A stretch of DNA of 22,462 bases from Acetothermia bacterium UBA3571 (GTDB taxonomy: Bacteria; Bipolaricaulota; Bipolaricaulia; Bipolaricaulales; Bipolaricaulaceae), in assembly GCA_002375995.1 (NCBI GenBank), contig DFNI01000023.1, positions 2,012 to 24,473 on the forward strand. The letters run 5' to 3'. Position numbers and translations under genes: made by a program. The notes beneath the pieces were generated by a model. The model made no database searches. It was not told the DNA's origin and saw only the letters and a program-made list of their open reading frames with translations. Below, in pieces: positions 7,699-14,729 of this stretch (position 1 is its first letter; each line of letters begins with the position of its first letter).

Positions 7699-9381
7699 TT
7701 AGCTTGTGGGGAAAAAGCGGCGGACGAGGCGCTCCCACAGGAAGACCACCCCCCCGGTGAGGAAGATGAGCAAGGTGGCCATGGCCGAGGCGGCCCCGAA
7801 CTGCCTTCCCCCGATGAGCTGGTAAATGGCGAAGGGAATCGTCACGAGCCCTGGCCGCGAAAGCATCGCCACCGCCGTCATCTCCCCCAAAGAAAGGGCG
7901 AAGGCGAACGCCCACGCCGCCGCGAAGGCCCGCGCAAGCAGCGGCAGCTCCACCGTGAGGAACGCCACAAAGGGACGTGCCCCAAGGGTCCGGGCAGCTT
8001 CATAGAGCTGGGGGTCCAGCGCGTCCCAAAGGGGCCTCACCAGCCGCACCACAAACGGATAGGTAAGCAGGAGGTGGGCAAGGGCGATCCCCCAGGGGGT
8101 CCCAGCCAACAGGGAGAGGGGAGGCCTGCGGAAGGAGAGGAGGAGCGCGAGCCCCAAAACCACTGACGAAACCGCCAGGGGGGCGAGGAGCACCGCTTCC
8201 AGGGCCCGCGCCAGCGGGAACCTCCTTAACCTCCGCAGTCCCCACGCAATCGCCGTCCCCAAGACAAGCGCCCCGCTTGCAGCCACCACCCCCACAAGGA
8301 GCCCGATCCCCACGGCCCGGAGGGGGGCAGCCCCGATATAGGGGCTATGAGTCCCCGAAAAGACGAGCCCGTACCACCGCAGGGTAGGGCCTCCCCGGAG
8401 GAAGGAATCGGCGATCACCGACCCAATGGGGCCGAGAAAGAGCACGGCGGCAACGAAGAGGTAAATGCCCCAAAGGGCATGGGCGGGGCGCGAAAAGAGC
8501 CGGATCCCACCCTGAGGCCTCCCGCCGCTTGTGCGCCCGGAGAATATCCCCCCGCCCCGAATGTACAGGTAGGCGAACCCCAGGGAAACCAAGAGCTCAA
8601 GGAGAGCCAACGCCGCGGCCTGGGGAACCTCGTTGTGCACCCGGGCAAAGAGGTACACCCCCACCTCCAGCGTGGCGTACCGGGCCCCGCCCAAGGTCAG
8701 GGGGATGGCGAAGGAGAGGAAGCAAAAAACGAACACCAACGAAAACGCGGAAAAGATGGCGGGAAGGATGCCGGGGAGTGTAACGGTCACGAACGCCCAA
8801 AAGGGCGAAGCCCCCAAGGTCCGGGCTGCCTCCAGGGGCTCTGGATCCTGGGCTTCCCAAGCCGTGGCCACGAACCTCGCGAACACGGGTGCGTTGTAGA
8901 ACGCGTGGGCAAGGACGATCCCCCAGAGGGAGTAAAGGAGGCGGAGGGGAGGGGAACGTAGCCCAAACATCCCCGTCAAAAACCGATTGAGGTAGCCCGC
9001 GTTCCCGAAAAAGAGCACAAACCCAAGGGCCACGGTGATGGGAGGAAGCACGAAGGGGACGAGGGTGAAGGAGCGAAGCGCCTCCCGGCCCGGGAACCGG
9101 TACCGGGCCAAGAGCCACCCCAGGGGAAACCCAAGGGCCAAGCTGAGGAGGGAGGAAAGGAGCGCCTGTTCCAGCGTGAAGCGAAAGAGATATCGCACAT
9201 AGGGGTCGGAAAGAAGCTCTCCGAAGCGGGCCAAGGTGTAAGCACCGTCTGCCTTGAGGCCGAGCGAAAGGACGTTCCATAGCGGTAGGAAGAAGGCCAC
9301 GGCGAGGAAAAGGAGGGGACAGAAAAGGAGAAAAAGCTCCCCGAGGTGCGTCCCCATTTCGCTAAACACCCGCATCGTCAA
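7699..9381 (-). CDS. ABC importer permease with two fused permease modules (FbpB/ThiP-like)
   Basis: About 560 residues of largely hydrophobic protein with two tandem permease modules, each carrying the ATPase-contacting EAA loop (EAARTLGASPFWAFVTVTLPGI and EAARTLGARPFVAFLTVELPLL). I count roughly 12 membrane segments. This fused layout is typical of Fe3+ (FbpB) and thiamine (ThiP) importers and their relatives. The substrate cannot be told: no binding protein or ATPase gene lies beside it, and no TPP aptamer motif is visible upstream. Start choice is uncertain. TTG 9381 has AAAGGGG (9388-9394) 6 nt upstream, ATG 9375 is 12 nt from it, and an in-frame TTG at 9414 is also possible. The same-strand cca gene follows 63 nt downstream. 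Confidence 0.82.
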   Translation of the reverse strand: MTMRVFSEMGTHLGELFLLFCPLLFLAVAFFLPLWNVLSLGLKADGAYTLARFGELLSDPYVRYLFRFTLEQALLSSLLSLALGFPLGWLLARYRFPGREALRSFTLVPFVLPPITVALGFVLFFGNAGYLNRFLTGMFGLRSPPLRLLYSLWGIVLAHAFYNAPVFARFVATAWEAQDPEPLEAARTLGASPFWAFVTVTLPGILPAIFSAFSLVFVFCFLSFAIPLTLGGARYATLEVGVYLFARVHNEVPQAAALALLELLVSLGFAYLYIRGGGIFSGRTSGGRPQGGIRLFSRPAHALWGIYLFVAAVLFLGPIGSVIADSFLRGGPTLRWYGLVFSGTHSPYIGAAPLRAVGIGLLVGVVAASGALVLGTAIAWGLRRLRRFPLARALEAVLLAPLAVSSVVLGLALLLSFRRPPLSLLAGTPWGIALAHLLLTYPFVVRLVRPLWDALDPQLYEAARTLGARPFVAFLTVELPLLARAFAAAWAFAFALSLGEMTAVAMLSRPGLVTIPFAIYQLIGGRQFGAASAMATLLIFLTGGVVFLWERLVRRFFPTS

Positions 9382-9510
9382 AAAATACCCCTTTCTTCCG
9401 GCGGAGGAAAACAAGGCTCACTTTCCGCTACTTCTTTGAAAGGGATCACGGAGCGGCCGAAGGAGCTTGAGGGAAGGTTCTGCGTGCGGAACTGATGCCC
9501 CGGGTGCCGA
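9382..9510. other. Intergenic region upstream of the ABC permease; no gene recognised
   Basis: Between the permease start and the bidirectional terminator I find no convincing promoter, tRNA, leader ORF or known riboswitch on either strand. There is a 6-bp hairpin, GTTCTG/CGGAAC (9477-9482 and 9487-9492). The plus strand here ends in a terminator, so a short plus-strand RNA is conceivable, but I see no promoter for one. Confidence 0.3.
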
Positions 9511-9538
9511 AAAAAGCGGGGATTGTGCCCCGCTTTTT
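9511..9538. terminator. Bidirectional intrinsic terminator overlapping the ileS promoter
   Basis: A perfect 11-bp stem, AAAAAGCGGGG / CCCCGCTTTTT, with a 6-nt loop, flanked by A-tract and T-tract so it can work in both directions. It lies between divergent genes, so it most likely insulates them. Its 3' half contains the probable ileS -35 box. Confidence 0.75.
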
Positions 9539-9551
9539 CTTTTCCTATAAT
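9523..9551 (+). promoter_or_regulatory. ileS promoter
   Basis: -35 TTGTGC (9523-9528), a 17-nt spacer and a perfect -10 TATAAT (9546-9551). Transcription should start near 9558, giving a leader of about 130 nt before ileS. This start lies immediately before the Shine-Dalgarno of the small leader ORF. Confidence 0.7.
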
Positions 9552-9569
9552 CATCCGCGGAGGTCCTTG

Positions 9570-9614
9570 ATGTTTTGGCCCATACGTGGTCCCCTCATTA
9601 TCCTGCCCCGCTAG
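9570..9614 (+). CDS. Putative ileS leader peptide, MFWPIRGPLIILPR
   Basis: A 14-codon ORF in the ileS mRNA leader, read directly from the sequence. It has its own Shine-Dalgarno, GGAGG (9559-9563), 6 nt before ATG, and ends at TAG 9612-9614. It contains three Ile codons of all three kinds (ATA at 9582, ATT at 9597, ATC at 9600); the last two are adjacent. A stable hairpin begins inside the second of that pair. A short ORF enriched in the cognate amino acid in front of an aminoacyl-tRNA synthetase gene is the hallmark of ribosome-mediated attenuation, in which scarcity of charged tRNA-Ile stalls the ribosome and changes downstream folding. It is too short to have known homologues. Chance cannot be excluded, but promoter, ribosome site, codons and hairpin all line up. 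Confidence 0.6.
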   Translation: MFWPIRGPLIILPR

Positions 9615-9621
9615 GGGCAGG
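9602..9621 (+). promoter_or_regulatory. Hairpin over the leader-peptide stop codon (ileS leader)
   Basis: CCTGCCCC (9602-9609) pairs perfectly with GGGGCAGG (9614-9621) around a 4-nt loop. The stem starts at the last base of the tandem Ile codons and covers the leader stop. A ribosome waiting on those Ile codons would cover the 5' arm and keep the hairpin open. No T-run follows, so it is not itself a terminator. Confidence 0.6.
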
Positions 9622-9662
9622 GAAGCCGCACAGAGGCCTCGGGTACGTCTTCGTCACACTCC

Positions 9663-9681
9663 GGTCCTTGGGAAAAGGAGG
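9663..9681 (+). promoter_or_regulatory. Possible Shine-Dalgarno-masking hairpin of ileS
   Basis: TCCTT (9665-9669) can pair with AAGGA (9675-9679), which is part of the ileS ribosome site AAGGAGG (9675-9681). An alternative is CTCC (9659-9662) with GGAG (9677-9680). Either would hide the site. The upstream arm lies in a copy of GGTCCTTG also present at 9562-9569. The stem is short, so this is tentative. Confidence 0.35.
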
Positions 9682-9687
9682 AAAATT

Positions 9688-12600
9688 ATGACTTTTCAGC
9701 CGCATAGGATCGAAAAGGATCCGAAGAAGAGGGAACGGGAGATCCTCCGTTTCTGGGAAGAAGGGCGCGTATTCGAGAAAAGTTTAGAAAGAACAAAGGG
9801 AAAGCCTCGGTTCGTCTTCTACGAGGGGCCGCCCACCGCCAACGGCACGCCCCACTTCGCCCATCTCTTGGCCCGCCTCTACAAGGACCTCTTCCCCCGC
9901 TACAAAACCATGCGCGGCCACTATGTTCCCCGCAAGGCCGGCTGGGATTGCCACGGGCTTCCCGTGGAGATCGAGGTGGAAAAGGAGCTGGGGATAAAGA
10001 GCAAGCCCGAGATCGTCTCCTACGGAGTAGAGAAGTTCGTGGAGAAGTGCAAGGAATCGGTACGCTTTTACATCGGCAAGTGGGAAGAGATGATCCGTCG
10101 CATGGGCTTCTGGATCGACCTCGACCATCCCTACGTCACCATGACCGACGACTACATCGAAACGCTGTGGTGGGCGATAAAACGGATCCACGAGCAGGGG
10201 CTCCTTTACCGCGGCCATAAGGTCCTCCCCTACTGCCCCCGCTGCGGCACCCCCCTCTCTTCCCACGAGGTGGCCCAGGGCTACCGCACCACCGAGGACC
10301 CCTCGGTCACCGTGCGCATGCCCTTGGTGGAGGATCCCGAAGTGAAGGTCCTGGTTTGGACCACTACCCCTTGGACCCTTCCCTCCAACGTCGCCCTGGC
10401 CATCGATCCCGCGGCGACATACGTGGAGGTGGAATACCGAGGGGAGCGCTTGATCCTCGCCAAGCCCCGCGTGGAGGCGGTGCTGGGAGAGGAGGCGCGT
10501 ACCCTACGTGAGTTCCTGGGGGAGGAGCTCGTGGGCAAGGAATACGAGCCGCTTTACCCTCTGGTGGCCGGGCAAGAGAACGCCTACCGGATCGTGGGGG
10601 CGGATTTCGTCTCCATGGAGGAGGGGACTGGGGTGGTCCACATCGCCCCGGCCTTCGGCGAGGAGGACTATCAGCTCGGCCAGGAAAAGGCCCTTCCTTT
10701 CGTGCAGCCGGTGGATCTTTCGGGGAAGTTCACCGACGAGTTCCCCCTGACCCAAGGGCTTTTCGTGAAGGACGCCGATCCAGTGATCCTCGATGACTTG
10801 AAAAAGCGCGGGCGGCTCTTTTCCGCCGGGACCGTGGAGCACGAGTACCCCTTCTGTTGGCGCTGCGACACCCCCCTCCTCTACTACGCCCTGGATTCCT
10901 GGTTCATCGCCACCACAGCCAAGAAGGAAGAGATCATCGCCGAAAACGAGACGGTGGAGTGGCTCCCCGAACACGTGGGCCGGGGACGTTTCGGCGATTT
11001 CCTCAACTCCATGCGCGACTGGGCCCTGTCCAGGGATCGGTTCTGGGGCACGCCCCTTCCCGTGTGGGAGTGCAAAGGATGCGGGGAGATGGTGGTCATC
11101 GGCTCCCGGGCGGAGCTTGCAGAGCGGGCCGTGGACCCGGAGCACGCGCGAAAGGTGGAGCTCCACCGCCCCTACATCGACCGGGTGAAGTTGCGGTGTG
11201 GCTGCGGCGGGGAGATGGAGCGGGTGCCCCACGTGCTGGACACGTGGTTCGACTCGGGGGCCATGCACACCGCCCAGTGGCACTATCCCTTCGAGAACGA
11301 GGAACTCTTCCGTGAAAACTACCCCGCGGACTTCATCTGTGAGGGCTTGGATCAGACCCGCGGGTGGTTCTACACCCTCATCGTGACGGGGGTGCTCCTC
11401 CACGGGAAGACCCCCTACAAGCGGGTGCTCGTCACCGGGCTGGGGTTGGATGAGCGGGGGCAGAAGATGAGCAAGTCCCGGGGGAACGTGATCGACCCCC
11501 TCCCGGTGGCGGACCAGTACAGCGCCGACGCGATTCGGTGGTATCTCGCGTCGGAATCGGCCCCCTGGACGGTACGGCGGATATCCCTGGAGGGCGTGAG
11601 GAAGGCCCGGGCGGGGTTCCTGGAGACGGTGGTGAACTCCCACGACTTCTTCGCGCTTTACGCGGGGATCGACGGATTCGATCCCGGGATGCCCGTGCCG
11701 GAAGAGCGGCCGCTCCTCGACCGCTGGCTCGGCTCCCGCACCGCCCAGGCGGTGGAGGAGGTCACCCGCTATCTCGACGCCTACAAGGTGGTGGAAGCGT
11801 GCCGGGCGCTGGAGCGGTACGTGGACGACCTCTCCAATTGGTACATCCGTCTCTCCCGTCCCCGGTTTTGGGGCGGGGAGTGGACCGACTCGAAACGGTC
11901 CGCATATCACGCGCTTTACGGTGCCTTAAAGACCCTGGCGAAGCTCATCGCCCCCTTCACCCCGTTTCTGGCCGAGGCCATGTGGCAATCCTTGAAGGCC
12001 GATGGGGACCCCGAATCGGTGCATCTTGTGGAGTGGCCGGACTCCGGCGAGAGGGACGAGGCCCTGGAGCAGTGGATGGGGAGGGTGCGGACGGTGGCGG
12101 AGCTGGGCCTGGCGGCGCGGAACAAGGCCAAGGTTAAAGTGCGCCAGCCCCTGCGAACCCTGTATGTGAAAAAGGTCCCCGGAGACGAAGAGATACCCCC
12201 GGAGCTCTGGGACCTGGCAAAGGCCGAGCTCAACGTAAAGGAGATCTCGCTAGAAGAAACCCTGGACCACCTCCGCCGGCCGGTGCTTTTCCCGAACTTC
12301 GCCTCGTTGGGGCCGCGGCTGGGGGCCTTGGCCCAGAAGGTGGCGGCGGCCCTCTCCAAGTCCGACCATGTCGCGGTTTGGGAGGAACTTAAGAAAGCCA
12401 GAAAAGCCGTCATCCGGGTGGAGGAAGGGGAGGTGGAGCTCCTCCCCGACGACGTGAAGGTCTCATGGGAGACCGCTTCCGGATATGTGCTCCTGGAAGA
12501 GGGCCAAGACGCCGTTGCCCTGGACATCCGGCTCGACGAGGAGCTCCGCGCCGAGGGAGATCTACGGGAGCTGATCCATCGGATACAGCTTGCCCGAAAA

Positions 12601-12864
12601 GAAGCGGGGTTCGAAGTAACCGACCGGATAGAGCTCGGGTACGAAGGGGAAATCTCCGAGATCTTCCGGCGCTTCCCCGAACGGATAAGGGAAGAAGTTC
12701 TGGCGGTATCCCTGGTGGAGGGGAGGATCCCCGGGGCCGAGTATACGGTGGAGTTCTCGGCCGACGAGGGCAACCGGCGCCGGGACGAGCGAGAGCGCCT
12801 CTCCACCAAGATCCACGGAAAGGCAGGGAAGATCTACCTCCGACGGGTAAAGGGTGACGAGTGA
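9688..12864 (+). CDS. ileS: Isoleucyl-tRNA synthetase, type 2
   Basis: Charges tRNA-Ile with isoleucine. The 1058-residue length and archaeal/eukaryotic-like sequence mark a type-2 enzyme (type 1 is about 930-940 residues). Domains in order are: catalytic fold with HIGH-like HFAH (residues 56-59) and KAGWDCHGLPVE; a zinc-type CPRC (183-186); the CP1 editing domain (VWTTTPWTLPSNVAL, EEGTGVVHIAPAFGEEDY); CWRC (390-393); the GLDQTRGWFYTL region; KMSKS (593-597); then the helical anticodon-binding domain and a C-terminal extension. The HIGH motif has Ala in its third position instead of the usual Gly. Start ATG 9688 is set by AAGGAGG 6 nt upstream; an in-frame extension to 9586 overlaps the leader ORF and is not credible. 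The operon continues with birA and purA. Confidence 0.95.
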   Translation: MTFQPHRIEKDPKKREREILRFWEEGRVFEKSLERTKGKPRFVFYEGPPTANGTPHFAHLLARLYKDLFPRYKTMRGHYVPRKAGWDCHGLPVEIEVEKELGIKSKPEIVSYGVEKFVEKCKESVRFYIGKWEEMIRRMGFWIDLDHPYVTMTDDYIETLWWAIKRIHEQGLLYRGHKVLPYCPRCGTPLSSHEVAQGYRTTEDPSVTVRMPLVEDPEVKVLVWTTTPWTLPSNVALAIDPAATYVEVEYRGERLILAKPRVEAVLGEEARTLREFLGEELVGKEYEPLYPLVAGQENAYRIVGADFVSMEEGTGVVHIAPAFGEEDYQLGQEKALPFVQPVDLSGKFTDEFPLTQGLFVKDADPVILDDLKKRGRLFSAGTVEHEYPFCWRCDTPLLYYALDSWFIATTAKKEEIIAENETVEWLPEHVGRGRFGDFLNSMRDWALSRDRFWGTPLPVWECKGCGEMVVIGSRAELAERAVDPEHARKVELHRPYIDRVKLRCGCGGEMERVPHVLDTWFDSGAMHTAQWHYPFENEELFRENYPADFICEGLDQTRGWFYTLIVTGVLLHGKTPYKRVLVTGLGLDERGQKMSKSRGNVIDPLPVADQYSADAIRWYLASESAPWTVRRISLEGVRKARAGFLETVVNSHDFFALYAGIDGFDPGMPVPEERPLLDRWLGSRTAQAVEEVTRYLDAYKVVEACRALERYVDDLSNWYIRLSRPRFWGGEWTDSKRSAYHALYGALKTLAKLIAPFTPFLAEAMWQSLKADGDPESVHLVEWPDSGERDEALEQWMGRVRTVAELGLAARNKAKVKVRQPLRTLYVKKVPGDEEIPPELWDLAKAELNVKEISLEETLDHLRRPVLFPNFASLGPRLGALAQKVAAALSKSDHVAVWEELKKARKAVIRVEEGEVELLPDDVKVSWETASGYVLLEEGQDAVALDIRLDEELRAEGDLRELIHRIQLARKEAGFEVTDRIELGYEGEISEIFRRFPERIREEVLAVSLVEGRIPGAEYTVEFSADEGNRRRDERERLSTKIHGKAGKIYLRRVKGDE

Positions 12865-12920
12865 TGGGTGATGGGTAAAAAGGAGCTTTGCCCGTTACGC
12901 GTTACCCGTCACGCGTCACT
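12854..12920. repeat. Large inverted repeat built of 7-bp units, across the ileS stop / birA start
   Basis: The left arm is four 7-bp units, GTGACGA, GTGATGG, GTGATGG, GTAAAAA (12854-12881). The right arm is CGTTACG, CGTTACC, CGTCACG, CGTCACT (12893-12920). Together they form a hairpin of about 25 pairs with two mismatches and three G-T pairs (12854-12878 with 12895-12919). It contains the ileS stop codon and the possible birA starts, and encodes the odd N-terminus of BirA. The shape suggests a small dispersed hairpin repeat, which a search of the genome would test. Confidence 0.75.
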
Positions 12921-13431
12921 CCACTGGCGCATCGTGCGCTATGAGGAAGTGGACTCCACCCAAGACGTGGCCCGGGCCCGCGGGGAGCCTGGCCTGGTAG
13001 TGGTAGCCGAGGCCCAGAACCGGGGCCGCGGAAGGAGAGGGGCGTATTGGTATTCACCCAGAGGAGGGCTTTGGCTCTCCGCGGTGCTACCGCATCCTCC
13101 ACCCCTCCACATCCAGGTAGCTAGGGCTGTGGCAAGGGCACTGCGGGAACATTACCGCCTTCCCGTGCGCGCCGATCCACCCAATGACCTTTCCCTTTAC
13201 GGAAAAAAACTGGGGGGTGTGCTAGTGGAGGCAAGCCTCCAAGGGAATAGAGGAGGGCCTGTGATCGTTGGCATCGGGATAAACGTGAACAACCCGCTGC
13301 CCGAAGAGCTGGCGTCCACGGCCATCTCCTTGCGGGAAGCCCTAAAGCGGGAGGTGGACCTCACGGAAACGCTTGATATTGTGCTCGCTGCCTTGGATGA
13401 TCTCTTGGAGGAACGGAAATGGCGGGGATAG
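12871..13431 (+). CDS. birA: Biotin--[acetyl-CoA-carboxylase] ligase, catalytic domain only
   Basis: Activates biotin to biotinyl-AMP and attaches it to the biotin carrier protein of carboxylases. About 186 residues: no N-terminal DNA-binding domain (so not a BirA-type repressor), then the catalytic domain with EEVDSTQDVAR, the biotinyl-AMP loop QNRGRGRRG, WYSPRGGLWLS, GKKLGGVLVE and IVGIGINVNN. The usual KWPND is DPPND here. The protein ends at about the point where the small C-terminal SH3-like domain of other ligases would begin. The start is uncertain. ATG 12871 (or GTG 12868) lies in the inverted repeat and gives an N-terminus made of repeat sequence; GTG 12934 would give a protein starting just before EEVDST. 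It overlaps purA by 13 bases, suggesting coupled translation. Confidence 0.85.
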   Translation: MGKKELCPLRVTRHASLHWRIVRYEEVDSTQDVARARGEPGLVVVAEAQNRGRGRRGAYWYSPRGGLWLSAVLPHPPPLHIQVARAVARALREHYRLPVRADPPNDLSLYGKKLGGVLVEASLQGNRGGPVIVGIGINVNNPLPEELASTAISLREALKREVDLTETLDIVLAALDDLLEERKWRG

Positions 13432-14669
13432 CGATCATCGGGGCGCAATGGGGGGACGAGGGGAAGGGGAAGATCTCCCATCTACTCGCAGAAGGGGCGG
13501 ACCTTGTGGTCCGCTTCAACGGCGGCCCGAACGCCGGGCACACCGTGGTGGATTCTTACGGGGAGATTCGGCTCCACCACCTTCCCGCTGGGGCGCTACG
13601 GGAAGGCGTTTTGGGGGTATTGGCCCATGGGATGGTGATCGATCCCTGGCTCCTGCGGGAGGAACTCCAGGAAGTGGAACGCCAAGGGCGTCCCACCCCC
13701 CGCCTCCTCATCTCTGAGCGGGCCCACGTAATCCTTCCCCACCACAAGGAGATGGAGGTCGGAAGCGGGATTGCCAAGTCCATCGGCACCACCCGCCGGG
13801 GGATCGGGCCTTCCTATGCGGATAAGGCCTTGCGTTTGGGCCTACGCTTCGCGGACCTCGCCGACCAAGACATCGTCCGCGAGAGGCTTTCCCAACTGGA
13901 AGGGATCCATCGCAACCCCGCCCGTCCCCCTGTGGACCTAGAACGTGTGGCCCAAGAGCTCTTCGAGTTCTACGCGGTGTTCAAGGACTACATTGGGGAT
14001 TCTTTGGGCACGGTTAGCGTGGCCTTAGAGAAAGGGGAAAAGGTCTTCTTCGAGGGCGCCCAGGGGACGCTCCTCGACATCGACTTAGGTACCTATCCTT
14101 ATGTCACCTCGTCCCACACCACCGTGCACGGGATCGCCTCCGGGGCCGGGATTCCCGCGGTTAAATTGGACCGAATCATCGGCGTGCTCAAAGCCTATAC
14201 CACCAGGGTGGGGGAAGGCCCATTTCCCACCGAGGATGTGGGGAGGCTAGGGGAGCTTTTGCGTGAGAAAGGCGGCGAGTACGGGGCCACGACGGGAAGG
14301 CCACGCCGCTGCGGCTGGCTCGATTTGGTGGCGCTGCGCTACGCCCACAAGGTAAACGGATTTACGGAGCTCGCGGTGACGAAACTGGATGTACTTTCCG
14401 GTATTCCCGAGATCTTCGTGTGCGTGGCGTACCGGGTGGGCAACGAAAAGGTCGAAGAGTTCCCCGCTTCCCTTGCGGAGCTTTCCCAAGCCAAGCCCAT
14501 ATACGAGCGGCTACCGGGGTGGAAGGAGGAGATCCGCGGGGCCAGGATACCGGAGGAGCTTCCCCGTGCCGCCCGGGATTACCTCCGCTATATTGAACAG
14601 GCGGTGGGGGTCCCGGTGAGGCTTGCAAGCGTGGGGCCACGGCCCGAGGAGACAGTGTTTTTATTCTAA
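13419..14669 (+). CDS. purA: Adenylosuccinate synthetase
   Basis: First committed step from IMP to AMP: GTP-driven joining of IMP and aspartate to adenylosuccinate. The 416-residue length is near normal (about 430). Motifs are the GTP-binding QWGDEGKGK at residues 10-18, FNGGPNAGHTV, the IMP-site loop GTTRRGIGPSYADKALR, FEGAQGTLLDIDLGTYPYVTSS and the aspartate-loop region TGRPRRCGWLDL. ATG 13419 is supported by GGAGG (13407-13411) 7 nt upstream, inside the end of birA. It appears to be the last gene of the ileS-birA-purA transcript, and a new promoter starts 20 nt after its stop. No purine riboswitch is visible. Confidence 0.96.
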   Translation: MAGIAIIGAQWGDEGKGKISHLLAEGADLVVRFNGGPNAGHTVVDSYGEIRLHHLPAGALREGVLGVLAHGMVIDPWLLREELQEVERQGRPTPRLLISERAHVILPHHKEMEVGSGIAKSIGTTRRGIGPSYADKALRLGLRFADLADQDIVRERLSQLEGIHRNPARPPVDLERVAQELFEFYAVFKDYIGDSLGTVSVALEKGEKVFFEGAQGTLLDIDLGTYPYVTSSHTTVHGIASGAGIPAVKLDRIIGVLKAYTTRVGEGPFPTEDVGRLGELLREKGGEYGATTGRPRRCGWLDLVALRYAHKVNGFTELAVTKLDVLSGIPEIFVCVAYRVGNEKVEEFPASLAELSQAKPIYERLPGWKEEIRGARIPEELPRAARDYLRYIEQAVGVPVRLASVGPRPEETVFLF

Positions 14670-14689
14670 GTACAAGGACTTTGGTACCG

Positions 14690-14719
14690 TTGACAGGGAG
14701 GGTAGATCTGTGCTATATA
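14690..14719 (+). promoter_or_regulatory. Strong promoter of the aromatic leader / TrpXYZ-like operon
   Basis: Perfect -35 TTGACA (14690-14695), an 18-nt spacer and extended -10 TGCTATATA (TG 14711-14712, hexamer 14714-14719). Transcription should start near 14726. The ATG of the leader ORF is at 14730, 10 nt after the -10 box, so the leader is read from a nearly leaderless end. Confidence 0.8.
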
Positions 14720-14729
14720 AGATTGCACC

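Noticed and set aside
9415..9510. Known riboswitch (glycine-, TPP-, SAM- or SAH-like) between the ABC permease and ileS
   Set aside because: GCCGAAGGAGC is reminiscent of one glycine-aptamer segment, but the partner motifs are missing; the TPP, SAM and SAH signature segments are absent on both strands.
9552..9687. T-box riboswitch upstream of ileS
   Set aside because: No AGGGTGGNACCGCG-like sequence and no terminator in the leader; the 130-nt leader is too short for a standard T-box.
9586..9687. GTG start at 9586 for ileS
   Set aside because: It has no ribosome site, overlaps the leader ORF out of frame, and its peptide is unlike synthetase N-termini; ATG 9688 has AAGGAGG.
10504..11910. 468-codon open frame antisense to ileS, and similar long antisense frames at 3070-4218 and 4218-5345
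   Set aside because: They mirror real genes in GC-rich DNA, have His/Pro/Arg-rich unnatural composition and no domain or ribosome site.
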